Counted from the first letter of the stretch, positions 21,414 to 30,361 are shown. The stretch: 64,000 nt of DNA from Streptomyces cyaneogriseus subsp. noncyanogenus (GCF_000931445.1 NZ_CP010849.1:1674001-1738000); one strand, 5' to 3'. The notes: generated by a model from the sequence alone, not told the origin. Translations and numbers: made by a program.

Positions 21414-21614
21414 TTGCTCAACTGCCGCACCGGCGTAGACAACGTTGTCGGCATCCGGCACAGTCGCCCGGCCCCCTGGGACACCGCGCACGCCGGGGAA
21501 GCGCTGGACGCGGCCCACCTCGCCGAGGTGGCGACGTTCAACCTGTACCTCGGCCACGGCAGTGGCGCCCCGGCCAAGGGGGTCGTGTACGTGGACGACA
21601 TCACGGCCGAGTGA
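21414..21614 (+). pseudogene. Orphan 3' end of a secreted carbohydrate-binding or hydrolase gene
   Basis: About 66 codons ending in VATFNLYLGHGSGAPAKGVVYVDDITAE and a stop. This resembles the last strands of a galactose-binding-like jelly-roll module (F-N-L-Y ... G-x-V-Y-V-D-D-I) at the C-terminus of many Streptomyces glycoside hydrolases. There is no ribosome site or domain start, and upstream the arg promoter intrudes. A strong terminator follows at once. I read it as the remnant of a truncated gene. A genuine small ORF is possible but unlikely. Confidence 0.45.
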
Positions 21615-21620
21615 CCGCCG

Positions 21621-21660
21621 CCGCCCGCGACGGCCCCGGTGGCGGGGGCGTCGCGGGCGG
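21621..21660 (+). terminator. Hairpin directly after the orphan gene end
   Basis: CCGCCCGCGACG (21621-21632) pairs exactly with CGTCGCGGGCGG (21649-21660), with CCCCG/CGGGG inside and a four-base loop. It starts seven bases after the TGA at 21614. Confidence 0.75.
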
Positions 21661-21753
21661 GGCGTCCGTCCGGAGGGCTGGGCGGACGGAAGGCCGAGTT
21701 CCGGCCTGATCCGGCCCGTCCGTCCTGGTCCGGCCCGATCCGAACGACAGACC

Positions 21754-24228
21754 CTAGCGCCGCGGGAGCCGCAGGAAGGTGACCGAGTTCGCCGGGAAGG
21801 TGTACGTGAAGGTGTCCGCTACACCGGAGAAGGTCGAGGTCACCGGGGTGACCGGCGTGTCCGTCTCGGTGTTGACCGCGTCCTGGTCGGCGGCCAGCGT
21901 GGTGACGCGGGCGCGGGAGGCGACCTTGGCGCCTCCTAGGTCGATCGCCGTACGGGCCGCCGTGTCCTGGGCGTTGACGACCTTGACGATCAGCTCACCG
22001 GTCCCGGCGTCCCGGGTGACGACCTGGCGGAAGGGCTCGGCGGGCTTGTCGTCGGTGAAGCTGCCCCACTCCTGGCCGTCGAGGTAGAGGGTGACCTGGC
22101 GGCCCCGCACCTTGATGTCGATGTCGTAGGCGCGGCCGGTCTCGATCGACCCGGCCTTGGAGACGAGCGTCGACTTGCCGCCGTCCGACGCCTGCTCGAC
22201 GGCGGACTGGGTGTTGTTCCAGCCGCCCAGGTTCCACCAGTAGTAGTTGCCGGTGTCCTTGACGCCGAAGGCGACGAGGAAGCCCTCCTTGCCGGACTTC
22301 TTGGTGGCCTTCACATGCAGGTCGTAGTCCTTCCAGGCCGGGTCGCCCGCGGTGACCAGGGTGTTCTCGGCGGCGGCGTCCGTCTGGACGTACTGCCCGT
22401 CCTGGACGCTCCAGCTCCCGCCGCCGACGTGCTTCCACTGCGCGGCGCCGCCGGAGAAGTCGTCGCTCAGCAGCGTCGAGCCGTTCCCGGCGGTGACCTT
22501 CACGTCGTCGTACGCGGCGCTGGTCGCCCACGTCGACAGGCCGACGGCGCCGGTGATGGGGCCGCTGACGCTCGGCGTGCCGGTCGCCCGGGAGGGCACC
22601 ACCCGGTCGCCGACGTTGTTCATGAAGAGCTTCTGGACCTCGTAGTTGGCCGAGCCCCAGGAGGCGCGGTTGTTGAACCAGATCATGTCCGGCCGCCACT
22701 GGACGTAGTCCTCGTTGGCGAGCAGCGGGGCGTAGGAGGCGAGCTTGACGACGTCCGCGTTGCGCTCCAGGCCGGTCATGTACGCGGCCTCCGCGAGGGC
22801 GTTCTTCCAGGCGTTGCCCTGGGAGGCGTACTCGCCGAGGAAGACCTTGGGGCCGTTCCTGTCGTAGGAGTCGTAGCGGTCGTTGTTCTGGAGGAACCAC
22901 TGGGGGCTGTTGTAGTAGTGCTCGTCGACCATGTCGACGCCGCCCTCGCGGTTGAGCTTCCAGGCGGTCTCGAAGGTCGTGCCCGAGTCGTCCGGGCCGG
23001 AGTTGGAGACGACGGTGATCTCCGGGTACTTCGCCTCGATGGCGGCCCGGAACTTCTGGAAGCGGGCGTAGAACTCGTGCGGGAGGTTCTCCTCGTTGCC
23101 GACGCCGATGTGGGTGAGGTGGAAGGGCCTCGGGTGGCCCATCCGCGCGCGGACCTTGCCCCAGGTGGAGGTCGCCGGGCCGTTGGCGAACTCGATGAGG
23201 TCGAGGGCGTCCTGGATGTGCCGCTTCAGCAGCGCCTCGTCGTCGGTGGCCTTGTTCTGGCCGCAGCCGGTCACCAGGGCGGGCACGACGGGCAGCGGCA
23301 TCGCGCCGATGTCCTCGGCGAAGCGGAAGTACTCGTAGTAGCCGAGACCGTAACTCTGGTTGTAGCCCCAGAAGTTGGCGTTGGTGGCGCGCTGTTCGAC
23401 GGGGCCGATGGTGTCCTTCCACTGGTAGCTGCGCTCGCGCTGCCAGCCGGACGCCTCGCTGTAGTCCTCCATGGAGCCGGTGTTGACCAGGCATCCGCCG
23501 GGGAAGCGGAGGAAGCCCGGGCGCAGGGCCTCGATCTTCTCGGCGAGGTCCTTGCGCAGGCCGTTCGGCTGGTTCTTGTAGGTGTCGCGCGGGAAGAGCG
23601 AGACCATGTCGAGGGCCGCCGCGTTCGTGGTGGCGACGGCGAGACGGCCGCGGTTGCTGGTGCGGGTGGCGGTGAACGTGGCCTGGTACCGGGCCCAGCC
23701 GCCCTTCACGGCCACCTGCCGGGCGGTGGCGAGCGTGCCCGCGGCGTCCTTCAGCGTGACGGTGAGGGTGGTGCCGCCCTCGGCGCGGGCCCACACCGAG
23801 AAGTCGTACTTCTTGCCCTGCTCGACGCGGATGCCGGTGTTGTAGCCCGCGTTGGTGACGGAGGAGCCGGCGCCGAGGGAGAGGTAGGTCCGGTTGCGCT
23901 CGTTGAGGCGGCCGGAGTCGTTCACGGCCTCGGCCGCGCCGGTGACGGACCAGGACGTCAGCGGGGTGTAGGAGGCGTTGTCGGCGGTGGAGTACTCGAA
24001 GGACCGGTTCTGCACGAGCTCGGCGTACAGGCCGCCGTCGGCGGCCCGGTTGATGTCCTCGAAGAAGACGCCGTACATCGTGTCGTCGATCGCCGCGCCC
24101 TGGGCGGCGGGGTCGACGGTGATCGTGTAGTCGGCGGCGTCCTCGGCGTGCGCGGGGGCGGGCAGCACGGCTGTAGCCGTCAGGAGGGCGGTGGCGCTGA
24201 GACCGAGTCTCCAGCGGGTGCGTGACAT
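21754..24228 (-). CDS. Secreted alpha-L-arabinofuranosidase (GH51)
   Basis: An 824-residue exported enzyme that removes arabinofuranosyl side chains from plant polysaccharides. A Sec signal peptide (about residues 1-28, ending AHA) is followed by a beta-sandwich with carbohydrate-binding features (YAELVQNRSFEYS; about 60-210). The GH51 barrel follows: acid/base Glu379 in HIGVGNEEN and nucleophile Glu466 in KVFLGEYAS. A concanavalin-like segment (about 560-720, DDFSGGAAQWKHVGGGSWSVQDG) is inserted before the final beta domain. The ATG has GGAG nine bases upstream. A near-palindrome at 24259-24274 may be its operator. Confidence 0.93.
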   Translation of the reverse strand: MSRTRWRLGLSATALLTATAVLPAPAHAEDAADYTITVDPAAQGAAIDDTMYGVFFEDINRAADGGLYAELVQNRSFEYSTADNASYTPLTSWSVTGAAEAVNDSGRLNERNRTYLSLGAGSSVTNAGYNTGIRVEQGKKYDFSVWARAEGGTTLTVTLKDAAGTLATARQVAVKGGWARYQATFTATRTSNRGRLAVATTNAAALDMVSLFPRDTYKNQPNGLRKDLAEKIEALRPGFLRFPGGCLVNTGSMEDYSEASGWQRERSYQWKDTIGPVEQRATNANFWGYNQSYGLGYYEYFRFAEDIGAMPLPVVPALVTGCGQNKATDDEALLKRHIQDALDLIEFANGPATSTWGKVRARMGHPRPFHLTHIGVGNEENLPHEFYARFQKFRAAIEAKYPEITVVSNSGPDDSGTTFETAWKLNREGGVDMVDEHYYNSPQWFLQNNDRYDSYDRNGPKVFLGEYASQGNAWKNALAEAAYMTGLERNADVVKLASYAPLLANEDYVQWRPDMIWFNNRASWGSANYEVQKLFMNNVGDRVVPSRATGTPSVSGPITGAVGLSTWATSAAYDDVKVTAGNGSTLLSDDFSGGAAQWKHVGGGSWSVQDGQYVQTDAAAENTLVTAGDPAWKDYDLHVKATKKSGKEGFLVAFGVKDTGNYYWWNLGGWNNTQSAVEQASDGGKSTLVSKAGSIETGRAYDIDIKVRGRQVTLYLDGQEWGSFTDDKPAEPFRQVVTRDAGTGELIVKVVNAQDTAARTAIDLGGAKVASRARVTTLAADQDAVNTETDTPVTPVTSTFSGVADTFTYTFPANSVTFLRLPRR

Positions 24229-24258
24229 GGATACTCCGCGGCTCTAGAGGGAGTGGGT

Positions 24259-24274
24259 GTTCGATATATCAAAC
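24259..24274. promoter_or_regulatory. Near-palindrome upstream of the arabinofuranosidase gene
   Basis: GTTCGATATATCAAAC is symmetric except for one base pair (C against A), with an A+T-rich centre rare in this DNA. It lies about 30 bases before the gene start, where a sugar-responsive repressor (LacI or GntR type) would bind. Confidence 0.5.
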
Positions 24275-24385
24275 GCTGGTCAGCACTTCGAACGGCAAGA
24301 TAGGGAGGGGGCGCGGGGGCGTCAATGGGTCGGACGCGACAGGATGTGCGCGCGGGCGCGGACAGGACCGAGGGAGCGGAGCGGG

Positions 24386-24856
24386 ATGGGCGAGTTCTGG
24401 CCGGTGCCGGACGTACTGGCGTACCTCGCGGGGCGGTGGCGCGCGACACGGTCGGTGCGGGATCTCACCGGCGGCGACGAGGGCCGCTTCGAGGGCGTCA
24501 CCGTGTTCTCCCCGCTGGCCCGGGGCGGTCTGCTCAGCCACGAGAGCGGCACCTTCACCTGGCGGGGCACGGCCCGCCCGGCCGAGCGGACGCTGCGCTT
24601 CCTGCCGGGGGACGCACCGGGCACGGCCGACGTGCGCTTCGCGGACGGCCGCCCCTTCCACGGCCTGGACCTGGCCACCGGGCACCATGTCGCGGAGCAC
24701 CCGTGCGCCGCCGACCTGTACCGCGGGGAGTTCACCGTCCGGGACGCGGACCACTGGCGGACGGTGTGGCGCGTGGGCGGCCCGGCCAAGGACCTGCTGC
24801 TCACCACGGACTACGAACGGGCCGGCCCGCCGGTCACACGGGCACCGGGGCCGTGA
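24386..24856 (+). CDS. DUF6314-family protein
   Basis: A 156-residue protein matching the DUF6314 pattern: YLAGRWRATRSVRDL near the start, VRFADGRPFHGLDLATG in the middle, and HPCAADLYRGEF ... WRTVWRVGGPAKDLLLTTDYER at the end. The fold is probably a calycin-like barrel that may bind a small ligand; no enzymatic motif is seen. The ATG at 24386 is preceded by GGAG at about eight bases and by the family's start. Confidence 0.75.
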   Translation: MGEFWPVPDVLAYLAGRWRATRSVRDLTGGDEGRFEGVTVFSPLARGGLLSHESGTFTWRGTARPAERTLRFLPGDAPGTADVRFADGRPFHGLDLATGHHVAEHPCAADLYRGEFTVRDADHWRTVWRVGGPAKDLLLTTDYERAGPPVTRAPGP

Positions 24857-24887
24857 TCCGGCCGGGCCCCGGCCGGCTCCTCGCGGC

Positions 24888-26384
24888 TCAGGCGCCGGGT
24901 GCCGTGCGACCGCCCGGCGCGGAGAAGACCTCGTCGCAGGCCGCGCGCAGCCGGCGCACCCCCTCCGCGATCTCTCCGGTGCCGGCCACCGCCGCGAAAC
25001 TCAGCCGGAGGTGGCCGGCCGGGGGTTCGGCGCTGAAGTAGGGCCGCCCCGGCGTGATCGCCACGCCCGCGCGCAGGGCCGCCGCCGCGAGAGCGGACTC
25101 TCCCCCGGGGCCGAAGGCCTCGGAGGTGCCCCCGGTCCCGCCGGGCAGGCGCAGCCACAGGTGGTAGCCGCCGGAGGGGATGTGGGGCAGGGCCAGTTCG
25201 GGCAGCCGCGCCCGCAGCGCGGACGTCATCGCGTCCCGGCGCGTCCGCAGTTCCGCGGAGACGGCGCGCAGATGGCGCGGCCAGGCGGGCGAGCCGACCA
25301 GTTCGAGCGCCGCCTCCTGGAGGGGCCTGGGCACGAAGAAGGTGTCGACGACCTGGATGGCGCGCAGCCGCTCCAGCACCGGGCCGCGCGCGGCCAGGGC
25401 GCTCACCCGGAAGCTGGGCGAGGTCGCCTTGGTCAGCGAGCAGACGTGGACGACGACCCCGTCCACGTCGTCGGCGGCGAGCGGGCGCGGCAGCGGCCCG
25501 GCGTCCTCGTGCACGAGCCGCCGTACGAAGTCGTCCTCGACGACGAAGGCGCCGGCCTCGCGCGCGATGCGCAGCACCTCGCCGCGCCGCTGCGGGGCGA
25601 GCACCGCCCCGGTGGGGTTCTGGAACAGCGGCTGGCAGACGAAGACGCGGGCGCCGCTGGCCCGGAAGGCGTCGGCGAGCAGGTCCGGCTTCACGCCGTC
25701 CGCGTCGACGGGGACCGGCACGGGGCGCAGCCCGGCGGCGCGCGCGATGGCCAGCATCCCGGGGTAGGTGGGCGACTCGACCAGGACGGGGGCGCCGGGC
25801 GGGGCCAGCGCGCGCAGCGCGGTGGTCAGCGCGGACTGGCCGCCGGAGGTGATCAGGACCTCCGCGGCGGTGACGGCCCCGCCGATACTGCGCGCGAACC
25901 ACTCGCGCAGTTCCGGCAGCCCTTCCATGGGCGGGCGGCCCCAGGCGCCCGGCCGCCGTCCCGCCCGGGACAGGGCCGCGGCCATCGCCCGCTCGGGCTG
26001 CAGCGAGGGATGCAGATAGCCGCCGTTGAACTCGATGACGCCGGGCGAGGGGGCGGCCAGCGAGACCAGGACCCCGGAGGCGTCCACGGAGCGCGGGACG
26101 AGCTCGGCGGTGGCGTCGGCGCTGAGGGCGACCTCCTGCCAGGCGGTGTCCCCGGCGGGGGCGGCCCGTCCGTGCGGCCGGGCGCGGAACGCCCCGGCGC
26201 CCGGGCGGGTCACCACCAGTCCCTCGGCGGCGAGCTGGGCCAGCGCCCGGGAGACGGTCACCGGGCTCACCCGGAAGCGCTCCACCAGGCTCCGACTGGA
26301 CGGCAGCTTCTCACCCGGCGAGTAGCGGTCGAGCTCTCCCCGGAGCTGTTTCGCCAGTTCACCGACACTGCTACGCTCGTGCAT
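24888..26384 (-). CDS. MocR/PdxR-type GntR regulator with aminotransferase domain
   Basis: A 498-residue fusion. The N-terminal winged helix (VGELAKQLRGELDRYSPGEKLPSSRSLVERFRVSPVTVSRAL) is followed by a class I aminotransferase-like domain from about residue 110. The PLP lysine is in CSLTKATSPSFRVSAL, so PLP or an aminated ligand probably acts as effector. Such regulators often control vitamin B6, GABA or amino-acid export genes. The neighbour is a divergent EamA exporter whose start codon overlaps this one, so it is the likely target. No ribosome site is evident; TACTCT eight bases upstream suggests a leaderless start. Confidence 0.9.
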   Translation of the reverse strand: MHERSSVGELAKQLRGELDRYSPGEKLPSSRSLVERFRVSPVTVSRALAQLAAEGLVVTRPGAGAFRARPHGRAAPAGDTAWQEVALSADATAELVPRSVDASGVLVSLAAPSPGVIEFNGGYLHPSLQPERAMAAALSRAGRRPGAWGRPPMEGLPELREWFARSIGGAVTAAEVLITSGGQSALTTALRALAPPGAPVLVESPTYPGMLAIARAAGLRPVPVPVDADGVKPDLLADAFRASGARVFVCQPLFQNPTGAVLAPQRRGEVLRIAREAGAFVVEDDFVRRLVHEDAGPLPRPLAADDVDGVVVHVCSLTKATSPSFRVSALAARGPVLERLRAIQVVDTFFVPRPLQEAALELVGSPAWPRHLRAVSAELRTRRDAMTSALRARLPELALPHIPSGGYHLWLRLPGGTGGTSEAFGPGGESALAAAALRAGVAITPGRPYFSAEPPAGHLRLSFAAVAGTGEIAEGVRRLRAACDEVFSAPGGRTAPGA

Positions 26385-27300
26385 GAGAGCACAGAGTAGC
26401 GCTACTGCGACACCGGCGATAGCAGTCACCACGGACGGGGAGCGCCCCGGCCTCGGCGTCCTCCAGGCCGCCCTGGGCGTCACCGCCTTCTCCCTCACCT
26501 TCCCCGCCACCGCCTGGGGTCTCGAAGGGTTCGGACCCTGGTCCCTGGTCGCCGTGCGCAGCGTGCTCGCCGCGCTGATCGCCGGCGCCTGTCTGCTCGT
26601 CCTGCGCGTCCCGCTGCCCGACCGGCGCCACTGGGCGGGCCTCGCGGTCGTCGGCGCGGGCGTGGTCCTCGGTTTCCCGCTGCTCACCACGCTCGCCCTG
26701 CGGACGTCGACCACCGCGCACGCCGCCGTCGTCGTCGGCCTGCTGCCGCTGACCACCGCCCTGCTGTCCGCCCTGCGCGTCGGCACCCGCCCCTCGCGCA
26801 CCTTCTGGATCGCGGCCCTGGCCGGTGCCGCCGCGGTCGTCGCCTTCACCGTGCAGCAGAGCGGCGGCGCGCTGACCACCGCCGACGCCTTCCTCTTCGC
26901 GGCGCTGCTGGTGTGCGCGGCCGGCTACACCGAGGGCGGGCGGCTGGCCCGGATCATGCCCGGCTGGCAGGTCATCGGCTGGGCCCTGGTGCTGTGCCTG
27001 CCACTGGCCGTTCCGCTGACCGCGGTGGCGCTGGCGTACGAGCCGGTCGAGCTGACCGCGCACAGCGTGACCGGGGTGCTGTGGCTCGCGGCGGGCTCGC
27101 AGTTCCTCGGCCTGGTCGTCTGGTACCGGGGCATGGCCGCCATCGGCATCCCCAAGGCCAGCCAGTTGCAGCTCGCCCAGCCGCTGCTCACACTGGTGTG
27201 GTCGGTGCTGCTCCTGGGCGAGCACCTGACGGTGGCCGCCCCGCTGACGGCCGCGGCGGTGCTGGTGTGCATCGCCGTCACGCAGCGGGCGCGAGGCTGA
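26383..27300 (+). CDS. EamA-family (DMT) exporter
   Basis: A 305-residue protein with ten hydrophobic helices in two EamA repeats: VLQAALGVTAFSLTFPATAW ... and FLFAALLVCAAGYTEGGRLA .... DMT proteins of this type export amino acids or metabolites. The typical EamA ending MAAIGIPKASQLQLAQPLLTLVWSVLLLGE is present. The ATG shares bases with the ATG of the divergent MocR gene (CATG). An internal start further in is possible, but the first helix begins only at about residue 24. Confidence 0.85.
   Translation: MRAQSSATATPAIAVTTDGERPGLGVLQAALGVTAFSLTFPATAWGLEGFGPWSLVAVRSVLAALIAGACLLVLRVPLPDRRHWAGLAVVGAGVVLGFPLLTTLALRTSTTAHAAVVVGLLPLTTALLSALRVGTRPSRTFWIAALAGAAAVVAFTVQQSGGALTTADAFLFAALLVCAAGYTEGGRLARIMPGWQVIGWALVLCLPLAVPLTAVALAYEPVELTAHSVTGVLWLAAGSQFLGLVVWYRGMAAIGIPKASQLQLAQPLLTLVWSVLLLGEHLTVAAPLTAAAVLVCIAVTQRARG
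26395..26406. promoter_or_regulatory. Palindrome between the divergent MocR and EamA genes
   Basis: AGTAGCGCTACT is a perfect 12-bp palindrome just inside the EamA coding start and upstream of the MocR start. GCTAC recurs at 26370-26374. It may be part of the MocR operator. Confidence 0.4.
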
Positions 27301-27340
27301 GCGGCGCGTGTGCGCAGGTCCCCGCCCGGCCCCTGCGCCG

Positions 27341-27346
27341 TAGACT
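27341..27346 (+). promoter_or_regulatory. Possible -10 box of the DUF1918 gene
   Basis: TAGACT lies 45 bases before the ATG at 27392 and GGAGG lies ten bases before it. No convincing -35 is seen. Confidence 0.35.
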
Positions 27347-27391
27347 CGAGGCCACGGACCGCTGCTCCCACAGGGTGAGGAGGCCCCGCAG

Positions 27392-27592
27392 ATGCGTGCA
27401 ACCGTGGGCGACCGGCTTGTCCAGCACGGCAGGGTGGTCGGTCAGCACGACAAGGTCGCCGAGATCATCGAAGTGATGGGCCAGGAAGGCAACCCGCCGT
27501 ACCGGGTCCGCTTCGAGGACGGGCACGAGGCCGTCTGCTCCCCCGGCCCCGATTCCGAGATCCGTCACAAGGAGATGCACACCCAGCAGTAG
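27392..27592 (+). CDS. DUF1918 small protein
   Basis: A 66-residue protein with the DUF1918 pattern: MRATVGDRLVQHGRVVGQHDKVAEIIEV ... PPYRVRFEDGHEAVCSPGPDSEI. The fold is a small SH3-like beta barrel. The function is unknown, although such proteins are widespread in actinobacteria. GGAGG precedes the ATG. It stands alone between a convergent hydrolase gene and the EamA gene. Confidence 0.88.
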   Translation: MRATVGDRLVQHGRVVGQHDKVAEIIEVMGQEGNPPYRVRFEDGHEAVCSPGPDSEIRHKEMHTQQ

Positions 27593-27614
27593 ACCGCGAA
27601 GGGGATCGCGGGGG

Positions 27615-28841
27615 TCAGCGCGGGGGGTTCGCCGGCTGCCCGTAGTGGTCGGCGACCACCCGCGCCATCGCCCCCACACGGTCGGCCGCCACGTCCTTGG
27701 CGGCGAAGAAGACGTGCCCGCGCACCTGCGCGTACTCCTTGGCCAGCGTCAGATGCCGGGACAGCTCGGCCGCGTCCTGCCAGGCGGCGGGCTGCGCCGG
27801 GTCCCCGGCCTTGTACAGCGCCTCCCCCACGTACAGCTTGGTGGGGCTGCCCTGCGCCACCCCGGCCCACCACGACACGAGCTTGGCGTAGTCGGCGGCG
27901 GCCAGGCCGATGTTCCAGTAGAGCTGCGGCACGACGTAGTCGATCCAGCCCTCCCGGACCCAGGTGCGGGTGTCGGCGTACAGGTCGTCGTAGGTCTGCA
28001 CCCCCGCCCGCGTGTCCGAGCCGAGCGCGTCGGTCGCCGCGTTGCGCCACACCCCGAACGGGCTGATGCCGAACCGGGCCGTGGGCCGTACCGCCTTCAC
28101 CCGGGCCGCCGTCTCCCGCACCAGGCGGTCGATGTTGTCGCGCCGCCAGTCCGCCCGGCTGCCGAACCCGCCGCCGTGGGCGGCGTAGGCGGCGTCGTCG
28201 TCGAAGGTCTGGCCGGCCACCGGATACGGGTAGAAGTAGTCGTCGAAGTGGACCGCGTCCACCTCGTACTTCGCCACCGCGTCCATCATCGCGTCCTGCA
28301 CGAAGGCGCGGACCTCGGGCAGCCCGGGGTTGTAGTAGAGCTTGCCGCCGTACGGCACCACCCACTCCGGGTGGAGGCGAGCCGGATGGCCGGCCACCAG
28401 CTTCGCCGGGTCGGCGTGGTTGGCGATCCGGTACGGGTTGAACCAGGCGTGCAGCTCCAGGCCGCGCGCGTGCGCCTCGGCCACCGCCGTGCCCAGCGGG
28501 TCCCAGCCGGGGTCCTTGCCCTGGGTGCCGGTGAGGTACTGCGACCACGGCTCGTACGGCGACGGCCACAGCGCGTCGGCGGTCGGCCGCACCTGGAAGA
28601 CCACCGTGTTCAGGCGGCACCGCACCGCCGTGTCGAGGTGGGCGATCAGCTCGGCGCGCTGCGCGGCGGCGCTCAGCCCCGCCTTGGACGGCCAGTCGCG
28701 GTTGGCCACGGTCGCCAGCCACATGCCCCGCATCTCGGTGATCGCCCGGCGCCGCCGCCCGGGCACCGCCACCGCGGAGGGGGCCATCGTGAGGGCCGAC
28801 AGCGCGGCCACCGCGAACGCCCGACGTGACACTCGGCTCAT
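27615..28841 (-). CDS. Secreted glycosyl-hydrolase-like protein (GHL10 / DUF187)
   Basis: A 408-residue exported protein. The N-terminus has a short Tat-like signal (SRRAFAVAALSALTMAPSAVA). The rest matches the GHL10 barrel: EMRGMWLATVANRDWPS, FQVRPTADALWPSPYEPWSQYL, LELHAWFNPYRIAN, VDAVHFDDYFYPYP and DYVVPQLYWN. Members are thought to act on cell-wall or other glycans; YngK of Bacillus is a relative. The ATG at 28841 precedes the signal directly, with a weak GGGGGT site. Divergent from the hydroxybutyryl-CoA dehydrogenase gene. Confidence 0.88.
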   Translation of the reverse strand: MSRVSRRAFAVAALSALTMAPSAVAVPGRRRRAITEMRGMWLATVANRDWPSKAGLSAAAQRAELIAHLDTAVRCRLNTVVFQVRPTADALWPSPYEPWSQYLTGTQGKDPGWDPLGTAVAEAHARGLELHAWFNPYRIANHADPAKLVAGHPARLHPEWVVPYGGKLYYNPGLPEVRAFVQDAMMDAVAKYEVDAVHFDDYFYPYPVAGQTFDDDAAYAAHGGGFGSRADWRRDNIDRLVRETAARVKAVRPTARFGISPFGVWRNAATDALGSDTRAGVQTYDDLYADTRTWVREGWIDYVVPQLYWNIGLAAADYAKLVSWWAGVAQGSPTKLYVGEALYKAGDPAQPAAWQDAAELSRHLTLAKEYAQVRGHVFFAAKDVAADRVGAMARVVADHYGQPANPPR

Positions 28842-29013
28842 GGGAAGACCCCCAGAACGCTGTGGATCCGCACGGTCACGGATCGTCTCCGCGCCCCAGG
28901 ATGCCCGACCCGGGCGATCGATCGGCGTCACTTCGGAGGTAACGTGCACGATCGGAGCAGGCGCCGGGGACCCCGGGAACCTGCCACAGCCGTAGTTCAG
29001 CGAAAGGGACGAT

Positions 29014-29886
29014 GTGACCGGCATCTCGGGAGATATCGCACGCGTCGGCGTGGTCGGCTGCGGTCAGATGGGGGCGGGCATCGCCGAGGTGTGCGCCCGC
29101 GCCGGCCTGGACGTGAAGGTGGCCGAGACCACCGGCGAGGCCCTGGAGATCGGCCGCACCCGGGTGTTCAACTCCCTGGCCAAGGCCGCCGAGCGCGGCA
29201 AGATCACCGAGGAGGAGCGCGACGCGACGCAGGCGCGCCTGAGCTTCACCACCGACCTCGGCGAGTTCGCCGACCGTGATCTGGTCATCGAGGCCGTGGT
29301 CGAGAACGAGCAGGTCAAGGCCGAGATCTTCCAGGTGCTCGACCAGATCGTGGTCCGTCCGGACGCGATCCTGGCCTCCAACACCTCCTCGATCCCGCTG
29401 GTGAAGCTGGCCGTCGCCACCTCCCGGCCGGATCACGTCATCGGCATCCACTTCTTCAACCCGGCCCCGGTGCAGAAGCTGGTCGAGCTGATCCCGGCCC
29501 TCACCACCTCCGAGGGCACGCTCAGCCGGGCGCAGCTCTTCGCCGAGAAGGTGCTCGGCAAGCACGCCATCCGCGCCCAGGACCGCTCCGGCTTCGTGGT
29601 GAACGCGCTGCTGATCCCCTACCTGCTCTCCGCGATCCGCATGTTCGAGTCGGGGATCGCCAGCCGCGAGGACATCGACAACGGCATGGAGCTGGGCTGC
29701 GCCCACCCGATGGGCCCGCTGAAGCTGGCCGACCTGATCGGCCTGGACACGGTGGCCTCGGTCGCCCACAGCATGTACGAGGAGTACAAGGAGCCGCTGT
29801 ACGCCGCTCCCCCGCTGCTGCAGCGCATGGTCGACGCCGGGCGGCTGGGCCGGAAGTCCGGCTCCGGTTTCTATACCTACGGCTGA
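29014..29886 (+). CDS. 3-hydroxybutyryl-CoA dehydrogenase
   Basis: A 290-residue NAD(P)-dependent dehydrogenase interconverting 3-hydroxyacyl-CoA and acetoacetyl-CoA. RVGVVGCGQMGAGIAEV is the Rossmann loop, LASNTSSIPLVKLA and GIHFFNPAPVQKLVELI hold the catalytic Ser/Asn and His, and KHAIRAQDRSGFVVNALLIP starts the C-terminal domain. The GTG has AAAGGG upstream. A role in fatty-acid or butyryl-CoA metabolism (feeding polyketide precursors) is likely. It is monocistronic, ending at a terminator. Confidence 0.95.
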   Translation: MTGISGDIARVGVVGCGQMGAGIAEVCARAGLDVKVAETTGEALEIGRTRVFNSLAKAAERGKITEEERDATQARLSFTTDLGEFADRDLVIEAVVENEQVKAEIFQVLDQIVVRPDAILASNTSSIPLVKLAVATSRPDHVIGIHFFNPAPVQKLVELIPALTTSEGTLSRAQLFAEKVLGKHAIRAQDRSGFVVNALLIPYLLSAIRMFESGIASREDIDNGMELGCAHPMGPLKLADLIGLDTVASVAHSMYEEYKEPLYAAPPLLQRMVDAGRLGRKSGSGFYTYG

Positions 29887-29927
29887 CAGCCATCCGGCCG
29901 ATTACACACTGTCAGTTTTCGGCCAGT

Positions 29928-29964
29928 CGCGGGCCCGGCACCGGGAAAAGGTGCCGGGCCCGCG
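29928..29964 (+). terminator. Perfect 15-bp hairpin terminator
   Basis: CGCGGGCCCGGCACC (29928-29942) pairs exactly with 29950-29964 around the loop GGGAAAA. It lies 41 bases after the dehydrogenase stop. Confidence 0.85.
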
Positions 29965-30103
29965 GCATTCACACACCGTGTGCGCGGCGGGCCCGCATAC
30001 GCCCTTCACACACGCTTTCCAGGCGCTCACCAGGGCGCTTGACTCACTCTGCACCCGCAAGGGACGTGATTCCCCTCCAGACCACTACGGAAAGGAACGG
30101 ATC

Positions 30104-30361
30104 GTGACCATCGATCCCGAGCATCCGGTCGTCCACGGCGAACTCGCAGAGTTACGACGCCGCCTCGACGTGGCGTACGCCCGCGTCGAGGGCGGCCTCG
30201 CCCTGCTCCGCCACCGCACCGAGGAGACCGCCAAGGAACTGGACGAGTTGGACACCAGGGTCAGCGGCCTGGAGCACGCCCGCTGGCCGCTGCCCGCGAT
30301 CACGGCCCTCACGGCCCTGGGCGCGCTCGTCGTGGCCCTCTGGCAGGCGTTCGGCCGCTAG
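30104..30361 (+). CDS. Small coiled-coil membrane-anchored protein
   Basis: An 85-residue protein. Residues about 10-60 form a charged heptad-like coiled coil (ELAELRRRLDVAYARVEGGLALLRHRTEETAKELDELDTRVSGLE), and the C-terminus is a single hydrophobic helix (LPAITALTALGALVVALWQAFG). The GTG at 30104 follows AAGGA by about nine bases; an open frame further upstream lacks support. Tail-anchored topology is likely. The function is unknown; it could be a scaffold or phage-related holin-like protein, but no such context exists. Confidence 0.7.
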   Translation: MTIDPEHPVVHGELAELRRRLDVAYARVEGGLALLRHRTEETAKELDELDTRVSGLEHARWPLPAITALTALGALVVALWQAFGR

